Below are positions 1 through 28,099 of a stretch of 64,000 nucleotides of DNA, piece after piece. Position numbers and translations under genes: made by a program. The notes under the pieces are model-generated. The model had not been told where the DNA came from. It searched no databases and saw only the letters and a program-made list of their open reading frames with translations. The stretch comes from Tubiluchus corallicola (taxonomy: Eukaryota; Priapulida; Priapulimorpha; Priapulimorphida; Tubiluchidae): assembly GCA_030141605.1 (NCBI GenBank), contig JAQGDQ010000225.1, forward strand, positions 62,001-126,000. The letters are read 5' to 3'. Numbering within the stretch: the stretch's first letter is position 1; each line of letters starts with the position of its first letter.

Positions 1-87
1 CTTGGAGATTTATATAAGCAAAGTCTTAGTAAGTTAATTACTAGACATAAATCTGACACAGTGGCTAGATATAGTAGGATATATATT

Positions 88-304
88 TGGTTGTCCTCCT
101 CCATTGCTTAATTACAAACCATGTAACTTTTAAAATATTTAAAGTTTTTGTAAGAAATAAAATAATTATTTTTCTCAGTACAATCGTGTAATTAAAACTA
201 AAAGCAACTATAACACATTTAGTATGTATAAAGCACTGCTAAGTTGCTGAGCGCATATATTTAAAAGTTACATGGTTGGTAATTAAGCAGTGGATGAGGA
301 TGAT
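88..304. mobile_element. Fold-back miniature element
   Basis: The stretch near 93-130 (core TGCTTAATTAC) is matched in inverted orientation near 255-300, over about 38 bases with few mismatches. That gives a roughly 217 bp hairpin-like unit with an AT-rich centre and no coding potential. This is what a non-autonomous DNA transposon (MITE) looks like. I could not identify a target-site duplication, so the superfamily is unknown. Confidence 0.6.
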
Positions 305-2362
305 TTGCAGCACTACATAGAAATAATGCCACGATGTTCTTGTGTGGTCGAATCACGTAACAGCGCACTGTCCGATGGCGCTTGCACCCAAATGTGTTAT
401 GCCCAAGCAGCTGTGCCCAATTTTCACGGAACTTCGTAGGTGCACTTCAAGGGATAGAACAGGGCTAAAAGATGGAATAGGCCTCAAACTAAGACTACGA
501 TATGGACAGGTTCCTATAAAATTTTATTTAAAAACATCATACATTCATAGAACAAAATACCACGGTTAGAGTGTGCCACTTGACAGTACACACAGAAGCT
601 ACAAAATGGCAACACTGAAATGCTGTATATGTTACATTATATTACTACATATTATATTTATACATATTATGGTTCAATAATTGATTTGGTTGATTTCGAA
701 TGGGTAATTATTATAAACAACTATACAGCACACTACATGTCCGCAACACTAAAAAAATACAGTATTGTGATATAGTATTAGTTGAGTTGCTGCAGTAACT
801 CTGATTTTTGTTGTGGCTAGATCTTTAGCCAAGTACAGTTTTCTGTTACTTACTCTTTTGTGGTGCGTTAGATATTATTGAACTAAACTGCTGTTATAAT
901 TTTGATGAAATGCTAATCTAAACTTACAGTGAGTCTTCATCTTCTGCTTCGTTCATTTTGTAAACAAAACATTAATACCAAAAGTGAAAACCAAAAAGTG
1001 CAAATAAATTGAAAATAAAAAATTTGGGCACAACATTAAATTTTATTGGTAGCCAAATGTCTCGTGCCCATGTATCTCGTCCTCAAATGTCACATACCCC
1101 ATGCAAATATTCTTGTATGTAATGTTCAGGCAAAATTTTGCAAGTCCTAGATAAAATCTAGACCAGCTTATTACACCCACAAGTAAATACTCAATTTAAG
1201 TAGATAATCTTTATTCATTGATTACTACTATGCTAGTTCGACATGTGGGGCATCTTGTGCTCTTATAAATTGTGGAATATAGACATGTAACTTTTGCAAA
1301 ACAACTATTTTGATGATTCTTCCCTGTTTCTCCTTGTGGTCCCAATTAAAAAAGAAACTATCAATAAGTGCATGTTACCTCAAGACTTCTCACTCCATTG
1401 AGAACTTTGAAAGTGCTAAGGCAGTAGCCATGGAAATTACAGCCAAACCTCTTTATACTGCCTACTTCGGCCCACAAAAAGTTGGCATCATAGGGAGTTT
1501 GGCATTATAACGAGGTGCTTTTACATATACATGTCTGTGCAAATATAGACATTTTGTTTTGCCAAAAATAAGGACATTAAGCGAGGTAGGCATTATAACG
1601 AGGTTTGACTGTATATATCATGTATACTGACATGCCTGCAGACAATGTTGCATACTTGCAGTTATCTTGAAGATCACTCGTGAAAAAGACATAAAAATCT
1701 TATTTTATCAAAACAGAAATATCATAGCTTGAATCTCTGAAATTGAAAAACAACTAAAATGTACAAAAGTCATTAGTGGAAATTATTGAAAGTCATCAGC
1801 ATTTCTCATCCTAATCTCTAGCTGATTTTTTGGAGCCACCTTTTCATAAGTTGAGAGTTTTGTCGTAGCATAAATTAATCATGAACGCACAATTGAAGCC
1901 ATACTGCTCTTATACTCCTTCATTCTTATGAAAGAACGTATGAAGTACTTTCATTACTGTTAACTTAACTGATCTGAACCACAGAAGGTGGCAGCACTAT
2001 AAACAAATTTTTTAACTGTTTATTTGATTCCTAGATGGTACCAATAGCAACAAGAAACACCAAAACTGCGCAGATTTAGGCAAAATAAACTATTTTATTG
2101 AAAAACAGTAAAGGAGTTTCCTAGCAATAGACTCATCAGGCTACAGGTGATAATGTTACACCTGGCTTACAACAGGCAAGCCCAGATTGGGTGGAGGCTA
2201 ACAGTTAAGTAGTAATGCCTACGTCAGAAGTAGGATGTAGCCAATATGACAAAGGGGAGTGTTGGTACAACTGAAGCCATAGTGCTTTTACATGAATAAC
2301 TAATTAGAAAGCAAAAACTGATTTAAGAATGATAATTTTTGTAATAGGTTGGGTGAGTCATA
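305..2362. other. Upstream region of PIH1D2; no gene seen apart from one MITE
   Basis: This AT-rich sequence has only short, non-conserved open frames. The 66- and 75-codon frames found here show no recognisable domain, and one of them overlaps the MITE at 1440-1611. The promoter and 5' UTR of PIH1D2 should lie in the right-hand part, but no clear TATA box or initiator stood out. Confidence 0.5.
1440..1611. mobile_element. Pogo/Tigger-like MITE, copy 1
   Basis: A 172 bp element with terminal inverted repeats. The left end reads CAGCCAAACCTCTTTATA and the right end is the inverse, finishing GAGGTTTGACTG. It is flanked by TA on both sides, the target duplication expected for the Tc1/mariner/pogo group. 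The interior carries the same sub-terminal motif (CATTATAACGAGG) seen in copies at 27909-28099 and 52577-53188. There is no coding capacity. Confidence 0.75.
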
Positions 2363-5300
2363 ATGTCAGAAAGAAGTATAGCTGCACAGGTCCAACAGGT
2401 TTGGAGCAAATTAGATGATCTGTCTATAAACAATCCAGAGCAGTATAAAACCTTCATGGAGCACGTTATGCATGAATCATTTAAATGTTTTACATCACCA
2501 GAAAGCTTTTGTTGCCTGTCTACAGTAAAGGTAATTCCTGTCAATGTAAATGGGTAGAGCTGATTCAGTCTTTTTAACAAAAGTCTTAAACTACTATCTC
2601 ATATGACGAGATAAAAATCATGAATCGACTTACTTTGATATCGTTTAACCTATTACCTGTATCACACTTTGTCATTTTGTCAAGTGTTTAAATAAAGCAT
2701 GTGATAAACACAATTAAAACATGTACCTACAGAATAGATTAGTAGAGCAAGAGTTAACATTGTTGGTGTACAAAGCATTACTTAAATTTCTTCATTCACT
2801 TTCGGTTCCCAAAGTTTCAAGGTAATGCTACACTATTTAGGGGCCTCTATTAAGTAGAGGTGAGCATCGAATATTCTAATCGAATTCAAACGTTACGAGT
2901 TTTTTAATTCAAATTCGATTCGAATTTAAAATTCTGCATTTGACCATGCAATTAGCACAATTTGGCTGGAATTTCGGCTCACAATTTTTAAACAAGTTAT
3001 TAGTGCTTTTACTGCAGAACAATATGCATGATCTTTGCAAGACTGCTTCTTATTTATGATTTTAATTCAAATTTGATTTGAACCTAAAATTATACATTTG
3101 ATCATGCAATTAGCACAATTTAGCTGGGATTTCTGCCCACAATTTTTAAACAAGTTATTAGCATTTTTACTGCAGAACAAAATCGAGTAATACACATGAT
3201 CTTTGCCAGACTGCATTTTATTTATGATTCGATATCTTGAGATTCGGTTTGATTCAAGTTTGAAAGTCAAAAATTATATTTGAATTCAAATTCGATTTCT
3301 GATAGGAAATGTTCTGTTGCTCACCCCTACTATTTAGTGAAAGACTGCTTCATTATTCAAATGTAATGACAAACCTTGAATATTGTTTACAAAAAATTAT
3401 TTGGGGCCTAAAACCAGAAAATATTCTGTCTATAAAGAAAATGTCTGTATAACGTCTGTAACTACTAAACGGTAATAAAAAGGCTTTTGTACTTGAAAAA
3501 CGGTAATAAAAGGTTTTTGTACTTCTACTTTGTATTTTATGGGACCTCTAAGTGTTTTAAGGTAAGTCACGTTTGTGTTATTTGCATCAATCTGTGTGTC
3601 TACTGACCCAGCTCTCCAGCATGTATCTCTAAATCCATTAGTACTCTGTTCAATTTTTGCAGCTACAAAGTAAACAAAGAATTTATGTGAATATCTGTAG
3701 TTGGGATAAAGTTGCAGCACCATTACAAGAAACTGATCCAGTTCCTATTTGTGGTGGAACTTGGGATACGGGGTTCAATGAAACTGGTAAGTGAAAATAG
3801 GTTAAAGTAACAGAGTTTGTGTACTTGCACCATATAGAGTTCAATTTCTTTATTTTTGTGCTGATCCAATATACGAACCTGTTTTTTGATACTGACAATA
3901 GGAGTTGTTATTACTGTAAGATCAGACTCATAGATTTAAATGTCACGCGTACACTTACTAGAACTATTAAAAGTGAGGCTACAATGGGTCCTATAATACA
4001 AATTCTGTGGTCTGTTGTATGGCGAACACTGAGTGCTATGTTGTACAATAGAAAAACTGCATTCGATTTTATGGCAAAAACAGCCCTTGAGCTACGCTTT
4101 TGCAGTATTTGTTCGACATGCAGGGTGGCTTCCTCTCTCTGCACATACGTGGCACATCTGTGGGCTCCAAACAATTTTTTGACAGTCCAGCAATAAAACT
4201 CAATTCCATATTTAGCAATAGCGAACTTATGTGGATGATATTGGTGCACGCACATCAACTAAAAATAACTTCCCAGGCAGCACAGAAAATATTGCCACAG
4301 TGCTGTGACAATATTTTTGCAGTTATTGGAACAATATGGATATGTGGACTTTCCACAACATTGTACCATTATTTTTTCACAATATTTTTTCCATATTGGT
4401 ACAATGTTAATACAATATTACATTATAAAAAATTATTTGTATGTTTTTAAGGAAAGACCTGATCTTTTTATGATACAAAAAAGAGATGTAATATGTGTAT
4501 TCCAGGTGTCTTCAATATATAATGTGGCTTCTACAGCATTGGTAATACCAGTGAGATGGAAAGTTGATAGTTTCAAGCTTAGTTATTGTTAGGCTCGCAC
4601 TTAGACAGTTTTTAGAATATCTGTACGATTCAGAGTGTGAACATTTTCATCATGAGCGTGGTGGGCATAAGTCATGGGGGCCGCATAGATTCTAACAGTT
4701 CTTCATATGTCTTCTATAGAATTTGGCTAAAGCAGTTCTTATTAAAGTTAAATGTTTAATCTTTTCTGATACCAATTGTTGCTTATTTGTGGTCCTGAGA
4801 TCCAAAAAAGGTGCCAGTAACATAAGCCTGCAGTACAAATGTTTTTGTTTCTTTTTTGACAAATTGTTAGATGCTAACATTTTATAAACCGTTATACCAG
4901 GTGTAACATGTCATTTGTGGATAGGAATAAATGAACTTAAGCTAATTAAGTATTCATATAGTGCAATTAATGCCTTGTGAATGGCACTATTCCCAAAGCC
5001 TAGGAAGAACATTGTGCCGTTTACCACTCAAGTGCAACTATGCGTAGAACCTGTTGGTTATAGCTGTCAGAGTTTACGTGAAAAAATTGCAATGGATGAA
5101 CTTGAGTTTGTATTTGGCTTGTAAGCCAGCTGATTTGGGTTTAAGAGTTATATTATCACTATCAACTCAGGTCTGAAGAATGGCTTCACGACACCAGTTA
5201 CCTGTTTTTGATGAAGGTTTAGTGCTTCCGTCGTCCATGTAATCACCATCTCATTTTCATTAAAACTACTGGAAGAACAATACTGAATGATTACACCATA

Positions 5301-7603
5301 TTGTAAGAAAAAGCTATAATAGGAATACGTGTGATGTTATGCAAAATGTGTAAGCACTATTAGCATTATTCTTGCCACGACAACAAATGATAAGATTTTA
5401 AATTTAATAGAGCATTGTGGAAATATAAATGTAGCAAAACCAGTCACCAGTCACTGTTTCTGGAAACTTTTCTTGCATGCAAATAATTTAAATTTTTGGA
5501 TTTTTCTTTTAAAAATGCATGTTTTAGCATCACCTAAACATTTGTCTGGGAAAAACAAAAAGGATACTGTATCTTAAAGTTGATTGCTCAACATTTGTAC
5601 CATGTCTGATTGATGCCTGTGAATATTGTGGGCTTAGATTTGTTATTAGACTGTTTTCATATTTTATCTTACAGGTTCATATGATGTAACTGCTGTTGCT
5701 GTGAATCCTCAAGTTATTCAAAAAAGTAAGCAAGAGAAAGAGGAGCTAAGTCAACTTGTCCTTTTGGTTATCTCTTTCATTGAGCAGCAGTTTCAACTGA
5801 AATTGTCCTGTGACTTTTCCCTGACAAAAAAGCATTTTCAACCAGGTACAAAGCTACTATCGTGCGATGCTTTCTTCTCTGTCAGCATCGCTACCTCAGG
5901 TGAACATAAACTGAAAACACCTGACCCGACAACTCTTGTGTCTTCTTTAAAAACGTCAGGCACAGTGGAAGAGAATGTGCTGTGTGACAAAACCTGCAGA
6001 GTTGGCAACTCTGATAAACAGTCCCTCTGTGATAAAAACAAGTTAGTTCATACAACAGTGCTATCAAACATCTTTCAAGAAGAGTTAAAAACAAGTCAGA
6101 AGAGTAATAAAACTAGTGACAATACTAAGAAAGTGTTTGCACCTGATGCAAACATCAAGATACGTATGCCAAAAGTTGAGAAATTAGAATTGAATGAATT
6201 AGAAACGAGAATTAAAAGGACCCCGAAACCTGATGCGTTGCCAGCACCAAAGCATGACATAGAAGTGGCCTCTGCAAAAAGTTTGCATGTCCGGATCTTT
6301 CTAGAACAAAATATGATAGATGATTGTAATTTGGACATTTCTTGGGTAGGTATAGTTTATTACACGTTTTTCATGTCTGTGTGGCAATCCACAAAATTTT
6401 AAAATATTACATAGTTACTTTCGCAAGTTTGTCATTTTTAAAATCAGAAAGATCGAGAACTATCTGTAAGACTGGCATCAGTGGCAAATTATAGCAGTAG
6501 CACCGTCGATGTATTTAAAAACTACATAGTTCAACGCTTCAAGCACTATTCTCACCTCCAATCTAAAATATTCGAAAGTAAATAAATGTTAAATTATAGC
6601 AAATAATTATGCATTTTACGATTTCTTAGAGCTTATCTTGATTATAGTGGTGGAATGAAGAGTCCTGCATTTTCAAAAATTTGTTACAGAATTATTAATT
6701 AATTGGTTAATTTTGCCAAGGGTTTGTAAGGGGACTTACAGTGCTAATGTTTTATGTGCTGGAGCTGACAAAATACTTGCCATTTACCATCTACATTACC
6801 CCAATTTGTGTGAATAATGCTTTTAAAAATGAGCAAATTCCCAGCTTGTTTTTTTATAAACGTATTTTCTTATTTTTTGCAAGCCTTTGATTACAGTAAA
6901 AACTGATTAAAAAACCTCAAGCAATATTCCATAACAGGACTGCAGAAAATTGTAAAGTGAGTAATGTGGATGCATGTAATCTAACACATGGCAAGTAAAG
7001 AAAGTAATATTTTTAAACAGCAGAAACAAATAATTAGATTAATTGCTGTTGAGTATTTAGCATGATGAAATACTTCTGTGTTTTCATCATACTGTAGTTT
7101 AATAATGGACTACAATGGAGCAGAATGTTAAAGAATCGGTGATAAGAGAAAAAAGATTAATTAGAAATTGAGTTGCCCTATAAAATTTTCTGAAATGGTG
7201 AATTAGTTGCTCCTTGCTTGTTTATCTTGGCGTCTTTACAATGAGCTCAGACAGCACTGCACCCTAATTGTACCATCCTTAGTGCTCCGTAAACAATAGG
7301 AGTTACATGTATTTTACACGTCAAAATGATTTTACGTTTTGCACATTTTAAATTACTGTTGATTATTGTGTGCAGTGTGTTAAAACATTCTATTTTTTAG
7401 TAAATTGCAAATTAACTTTGATATGAGAACTGAATGAATAAGGGAAAACATTTGTGATCAACTTACAGGATGAAATGCTGTTCATGGTTCCAGGCAAATG
7501 TAGACTTCATCTAGATCACCCATTTCCTATTGACCAAGAAACGGCAACTGCAACGTTTGATGTGAAATCAGGCATTTTAAATATACACATGGAACGAAAA
7601 TAG
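2363..7603 (+). CDS. PIH1D2: PIH1 domain-containing protein 2 (R2TP-like co-chaperone subunit)
   Basis: Four exons: 2363-2530, 3663-3786, 5675-6345 and 7469-7603 (365 aa; human about 315). All introns are GT-AG and the phases agree. The start ATG follows an in-frame TGA at 2354. Residues 1-56 match the N-terminal helix of PIH1D2 (QVWSKLDDL). Exon 2 carries the PIH core (IYVNICSWDKV), and exon 3 continues it (YDVTAVAVNP, then a helix ending EQQFQLKLS). The Lys/Ser-rich stretch at about residues 180-250 looks disordered. The C-terminal part from about 265 is a CS/p23-like beta domain ending in exon 4 (CRLHLDHPFPID). Known for the family: PIH1D2 works with SPAG1 and RUVBL1/2 in an HSP90 co-chaperone complex, and PIH proteins assist axonemal dynein assembly. 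Cytoplasmic action is inferred from the family. The main alternative is another PIH paralogue, but exon 4 fits PIH1D2 best. Confidence 0.9.
2855..3329. mobile_element. hAT-type MITE with AATTCGAA-rich interior (PIH1D2 intron 1)
   Basis: A 475 bp element with inverted ends TAGAGGTGAGCA on the left and TGCTCACCCCTA on the right. The flanks are CTATTAAG and CTATTTAG, an 8 bp target duplication with one mismatch, which is typical of hAT transposition. The interior is rich in AATTCGAATT-like palindromes and contains an internal repeat (2935-3060 resembles 3085-3240). A related copy in reverse orientation lies at 21333-21674. Confidence 0.75.
3787..5674. other. PIH1D2 intron 2
   Basis: A 1.9 kb intron. 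It contains overlapping open frames on both strands at 3819-4258 (115-125 codons) that match nothing I recognise. It also has an AT-rich block at 4280-4430 in which ACAATATT-type words recur in both orientations, perhaps another decayed element. Nothing else could be identified. Confidence 0.4.
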
Positions 7604-8167
7604 TGCAATCCTTGTGCAGAAACTGCCTTTAAAGTGTAGGTATTTAGCATTATACACAATAATCAGATATAAGATGGAAAAAATCACTTATCTTAAATAC
7701 ATGAGACTATAAATAATTAATTTATTTCTAGAAAATCATGGCAGATTGCGTGAAGTGCGAATGAAAGTGTACAATGTGCAAACACATTGGAGCTGACCAG
7801 GTCATTCTGAAGTGACATTTTGCAGTACATCATCATCATCGTGAGCCCCAGGAAGAACAAAAGTGAAGAAGTAAATCAGCAGGAAAGCACGAGACAGAAC
7901 TTCATGCACATTTTCACAATAGTTCGAAGATGCGATGAAAGGATAAAAGAAGAAAGAAAGACTGCAAATGACGAAGAAAGAAACACAGAGGGTGGAACAG
8001 GCAAAAGAACAAAAAACAGGAAGCGAATGAAGGAAGATGAAAGGGGGAAGTTTAAAGAAAGTTTAGTAGAAGACGGACAGAAATAGCAAGGAAGCGTGAC
8101 ACGAAATGAAAGAAAAAAATTAATGCCTTGTAACAGTAGCCATAAAATGTAAACTAATGTTTAATAC

Positions 8168-8173
8168 AATAAA
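8168..8173 (+). terminator. Candidate polyadenylation signal for PIH1D2
   Basis: A canonical AATAAA hexamer about 565 bp past the PIH1D2 stop codon. I did not find an earlier canonical hexamer. Transcript evidence would be needed to confirm its use. Confidence 0.4.
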
Positions 8174-9984
8174 GGCTAAAGTCTAAAGGCGCAATTTTTT
8201 TCTAGATCAATGCCACTTTTTGTGAACTTGGAATTACTTTTTCCTTACCGAAATGCCAGGCTGATTGTTTATGCTGGTAAATAGAACCATTGAGGATCTC
8301 AAATGCAGTACATCCATTCCATTCTATTCCACTGTAATCATTCAGCAACCTTGACAAAATATACCCAAAAAAATTTTCTAATAGACATGATAGCATATAG
8401 TGGAACTGTCAAAAAAGTTCATTTTGCGATAGCGGCAGCAAACTGGTGTAATTCACGACCTCAGGGAAGCGCTTTTGCAATTTGTGTGTTACTAAAGTTC
8501 ATTGTTAACATGTTTCATTGAATACCAACTTAAATAAAGTTTTGTGAGCAAACTACAGCAACAGTGGAAGCATTAAATTTTATCGTAGGCAGCCATATTA
8601 GGAGTCAAGATGGTTAGCCATGTTTGTTGATAAATGTGGTACATCCTTAGTTTGCATGAAACAATTTGCTTGGACATAATGACTTTTAAGAATTTTGGAG
8701 AATTTACTGGCACCTTTGTTGAAAAGTGTTTATGGCTAGGTTGACGTTGTAAGTCATTCAGCACTTCTATAGATGTACATATTTTCGCTGCTACCATAAT
8801 GAAAGAAGTGCATGACAGTTGAACTTTTATTATCTTAGGAATTTTATGAACAGTACGTGTGCAAAATCTTGTGTTAGGTGCTAATTTGTTAAAACAATGT
8901 ATGAAGAAAATACACTAGATATTTGGCAACTGCAGTATTTTAGAAAGAAATAATATGATGTACATGTAGAATTAATCAGTATGTTTTGCTGTGTAAAGTG
9001 CCTTCATTTTACAGACTGCTGTAATTCCTTACAATGGTAGTTTGATGAATATATTCTAGAGTGGCTGGCATTTTGGAAAATACTCAGATTGGCAGCCATC
9101 TTGAAATTGATATATAAGATCTGATTTTCAGTTATTTGTAAAAATTGTCACAAAACCCGTACGACACAGTTTCTTGAGTAATGTAGTGGCAGCATAATGT
9201 AGTGAAGCACCGAAAAATTTGGCAGCCATTTTGAAAACTGTCAAAATGTTGGTCATAATGAATATATTCTTGTTCTTCAGATTCTTTGGGTTTGTGAAAT
9301 TTCATACCAATTGATGCTTTTTTGCAAAATTAGAACAAATGTAATTGTTTCTTTCAGGATCCTGTGGTTCAGTCCCGCCATAATATATGTCTCTTGCATT
9401 AGTAGATGCCATTATCTATGTTAGATGCTTCATCTAATGTCTTCTGTGTTAATTTAAATGTCAGCTAGTGCATTAAATTGTCATGGTCGTGGTTTTGTTA
9501 GAAATAATGATTTTTTACCTCACGGTTTTGGTATGATGATTATTCTATTCTTTTATTATTTTGTCATTCAGTATAACTATAATATAATTTTATAACTTAT
9601 AAAGCACTTTCAATGCGATTTTTCAAAAACAGTTTGCGATTAAAACATTCAGGTAAAAGCATTACAAACTATAATACATTTATCTATGAAATTAATAATT
9701 AAAAAAATCTATGAAACATTTATCACTTCTACCTTAAATTTTAAACACTGCTTAAAAGAGTATACTTCAATTTTCTTTTTAAAGAGCTGAAAACTCAGCT
9801 AACTACCTCCAATTGTATAGTGAAACAGACTCGGCAAAGTAACCATAGTGATTAACGTCATTATAAAATTTAAACTTATATGTCAAAGAATTGGCTATAT
9901 TTGCTGATGTTTGCTTGCTCCACAAAGTATTAGTCACGAACAACCAACTCACGTTGACAAAATGTGCGGTGTGGCATGCATGTT

Positions 9985-10100
9985 GTGAATGGACTCAATG
10001 GAGTGGAGTGGTGTGGATGGTACGATGTGGTGGGTGCGAGCGTTATGGTGTGATGTGGTGTGGCTGGGATGGTGAGTATGGTGTGGGTTTATGGCCTTAT
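9985..10100. repeat. G/T-rich low-complexity block upstream of TBC1D23
   Basis: The + strand is dominated by short TGGTGTGG/GATGTGGTG words with almost no cytosine, inside otherwise AT-rich sequence. It ends about 240 bp upstream of the TBC1D23 start. It could be a degenerate microsatellite or a promoter-proximal G-rich tract; the sequence alone cannot decide. Confidence 0.5.
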
Positions 10101-10310
10101 GCGCAACATTTTTTGTTGGGTTTGGCTGGTCTAATATTAATTGCTGTAGTTATCTATTTTTATTATAATTTTTTATTTTGAACGTAAACTACACGAAGAC
10201 AACCCTCACATTTGCGGACTGTACGTTACCTGTCAGGCTGTCATGTCAAAATAAAAGTAGAATATCTATGACCATTGCTAACCTCACACCTGCAGTGTGA
10301 ATCTTGCGGA

Positions 10311-10318
10311 TCACGTGA
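10311..10318. promoter_or_regulatory. TCACGTGA palindrome (E-box) at the TBC1D23 start
   Basis: A perfect 8-base palindrome containing the CACGTG E-box, 19 bases upstream of the chosen ATG. CACGTG is bound by bHLH-ZIP factors of the USF/MYC/TFE family, and flanking T..A fits the TFE/CLEAR type. A TGACATCA word, related to CRE/AP-1 sites, follows at 10323-10330. Its role is inferred from the motif and position only. Confidence 0.4.
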
Positions 10319-10336
10319 CGAATGACATCAGACAGT

Positions 10337-26884
<16,548 letters not shown>

Positions 26885-27908
26885 CCAGATTTGCCATTTG
26901 TTTCACTGTTGTCATCAGAATCTTCGGTTTCCATTGTCTGCAGATTTTATACATGTTTGTACGTACTGTAATTACTATACATCTGTGATACTTGACATGC
27001 AGTAAATTTCCTTTGACATGCAGTAATTTTATCCATCTGAGTCCTTTCCTTTCAGTTCAGTATCTTCAGAAAAAGTGAGAATCGGAAGTAAAAGTTTTTG
27101 TTACACTATATTTTCCAGCACTTCAACATAAAAAGTTTTGATGTTTCGTATAGATACAGGGTGGTATGTTATGGTTATTCAGCATATGTTTGTTTTTGTT
27201 TTCTGTGCGTGTTGTAGTAATGTTTGTAAATAGCTCTACCCGAGTTTTAATTTTGATCGAACAAAGTAACTCGAAGATTAACTTACGTTCTGTTTTTTGT
27301 AAATAATTTTAAGAATTGTTGAAGTTTGCTCTAATTTATGATCTACAAATGAAAAATTTATTTATTAAAATGCTAAAAAAGAGAGTTGATATGGTACAGA
27401 TACATTTGGCTGCCACACGAAGTTTTGTCATTATAAATACTAAACGCCATTGGGCATTAATGGGTTGTGCTCTTCCTAATCTTATAGGAAGATTTTTAAT
27501 GTGAATATTCGATTTTGTATAAATTCTGTTAATTTCATCCATTAACTTTAAAATTTATATTAAGCAGTATATATTTAATATGACTTTATGCAATCAATCA
27601 ATACTGTGTTAATTTTGATCGCTTATCAGTATTTGTTGTGTTTGTGTTATTTATAAATTGAATGTTATTGCAACAGCCTGAGAGATGAGGTTGTTAACAG
27701 CTGATATAGCAGCCTAGTGTTCCCTTCTATTTTTCAAAGATTCACAGAAGCAATTTTGTTGAGATTTGCCGTCAAACATTTTTTTAAGATTTTTGCTGAC
27801 TGATAAACAGTTGAAAGCAGTCTGCTGTTATTAGATTTAATTTCTTATAATTTTCCCGTGTTTACTGTAACAGCAAGAATTGTTGCAAACCATTGCAGAT
27901 TTGAAGTA

Positions 27909-28099
27909 CTGTCAAACCTTTTTATACTACCTACTTTAGGACTGCAAAAAAAGTTGGCATTTAGCGAGTTTAGCACTATAACGAGGTGCATTAATATATA
28001 CATATCTATGCAAATACAGAAATATACAAAAATTGTAATAGGCAAATATTGTAAAAATTGAGCATTAAGCCACGTTGGCATTATAACGAAGTTTGACTG
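27909..28099. mobile_element. Pogo/Tigger-like MITE, copy 2
   Basis: A 191 bp relative of 1440-1611. The left end CTGTCAAACC lies next to TA, and the right end is GAAGTTTGACTG. The interior motifs GTTGGCAT and ACTATAACGAGG are conserved. One extra G separates the right end from the following TA. It is non-coding. Confidence 0.7.

Larger units (their letters stand above)
7604..10321. other. PIH1D2 3' flank and TBC1D23 upstream region
   Basis: The probable PIH1D2 3' UTR runs to the AATAAA at 8168. It includes a purine-rich stretch at 7840-8090 that happens to be open for 88 codons (Lys/Glu/Arg-rich, no known domain). At 8590-9240 a GGCAGCCAT motif recurs, as in a decayed dispersed repeat. At 9990-10100 the sequence becomes TGTGG/GGTG-rich. 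No other gene is visible. Confidence 0.4.

Noticed and set aside
4280-4430. ACAATATT-rich block, considered as a hairpin RNA gene
   Set aside because: The words recur in both orientations but no single stable stem is evident by eye; more likely AT-rich repeat decay.
5838-6338. Minus-strand frames of 67-80 codons
   Set aside because: They are antisense shadows of PIH1D2 exon 3, which has clear homology on the + strand.
9891-10181. 96-codon Trp/Cys-rich frame
   Set aside because: Its composition comes from the G/T-rich block at 9985-10100 and ends at random; there is no signal or domain.
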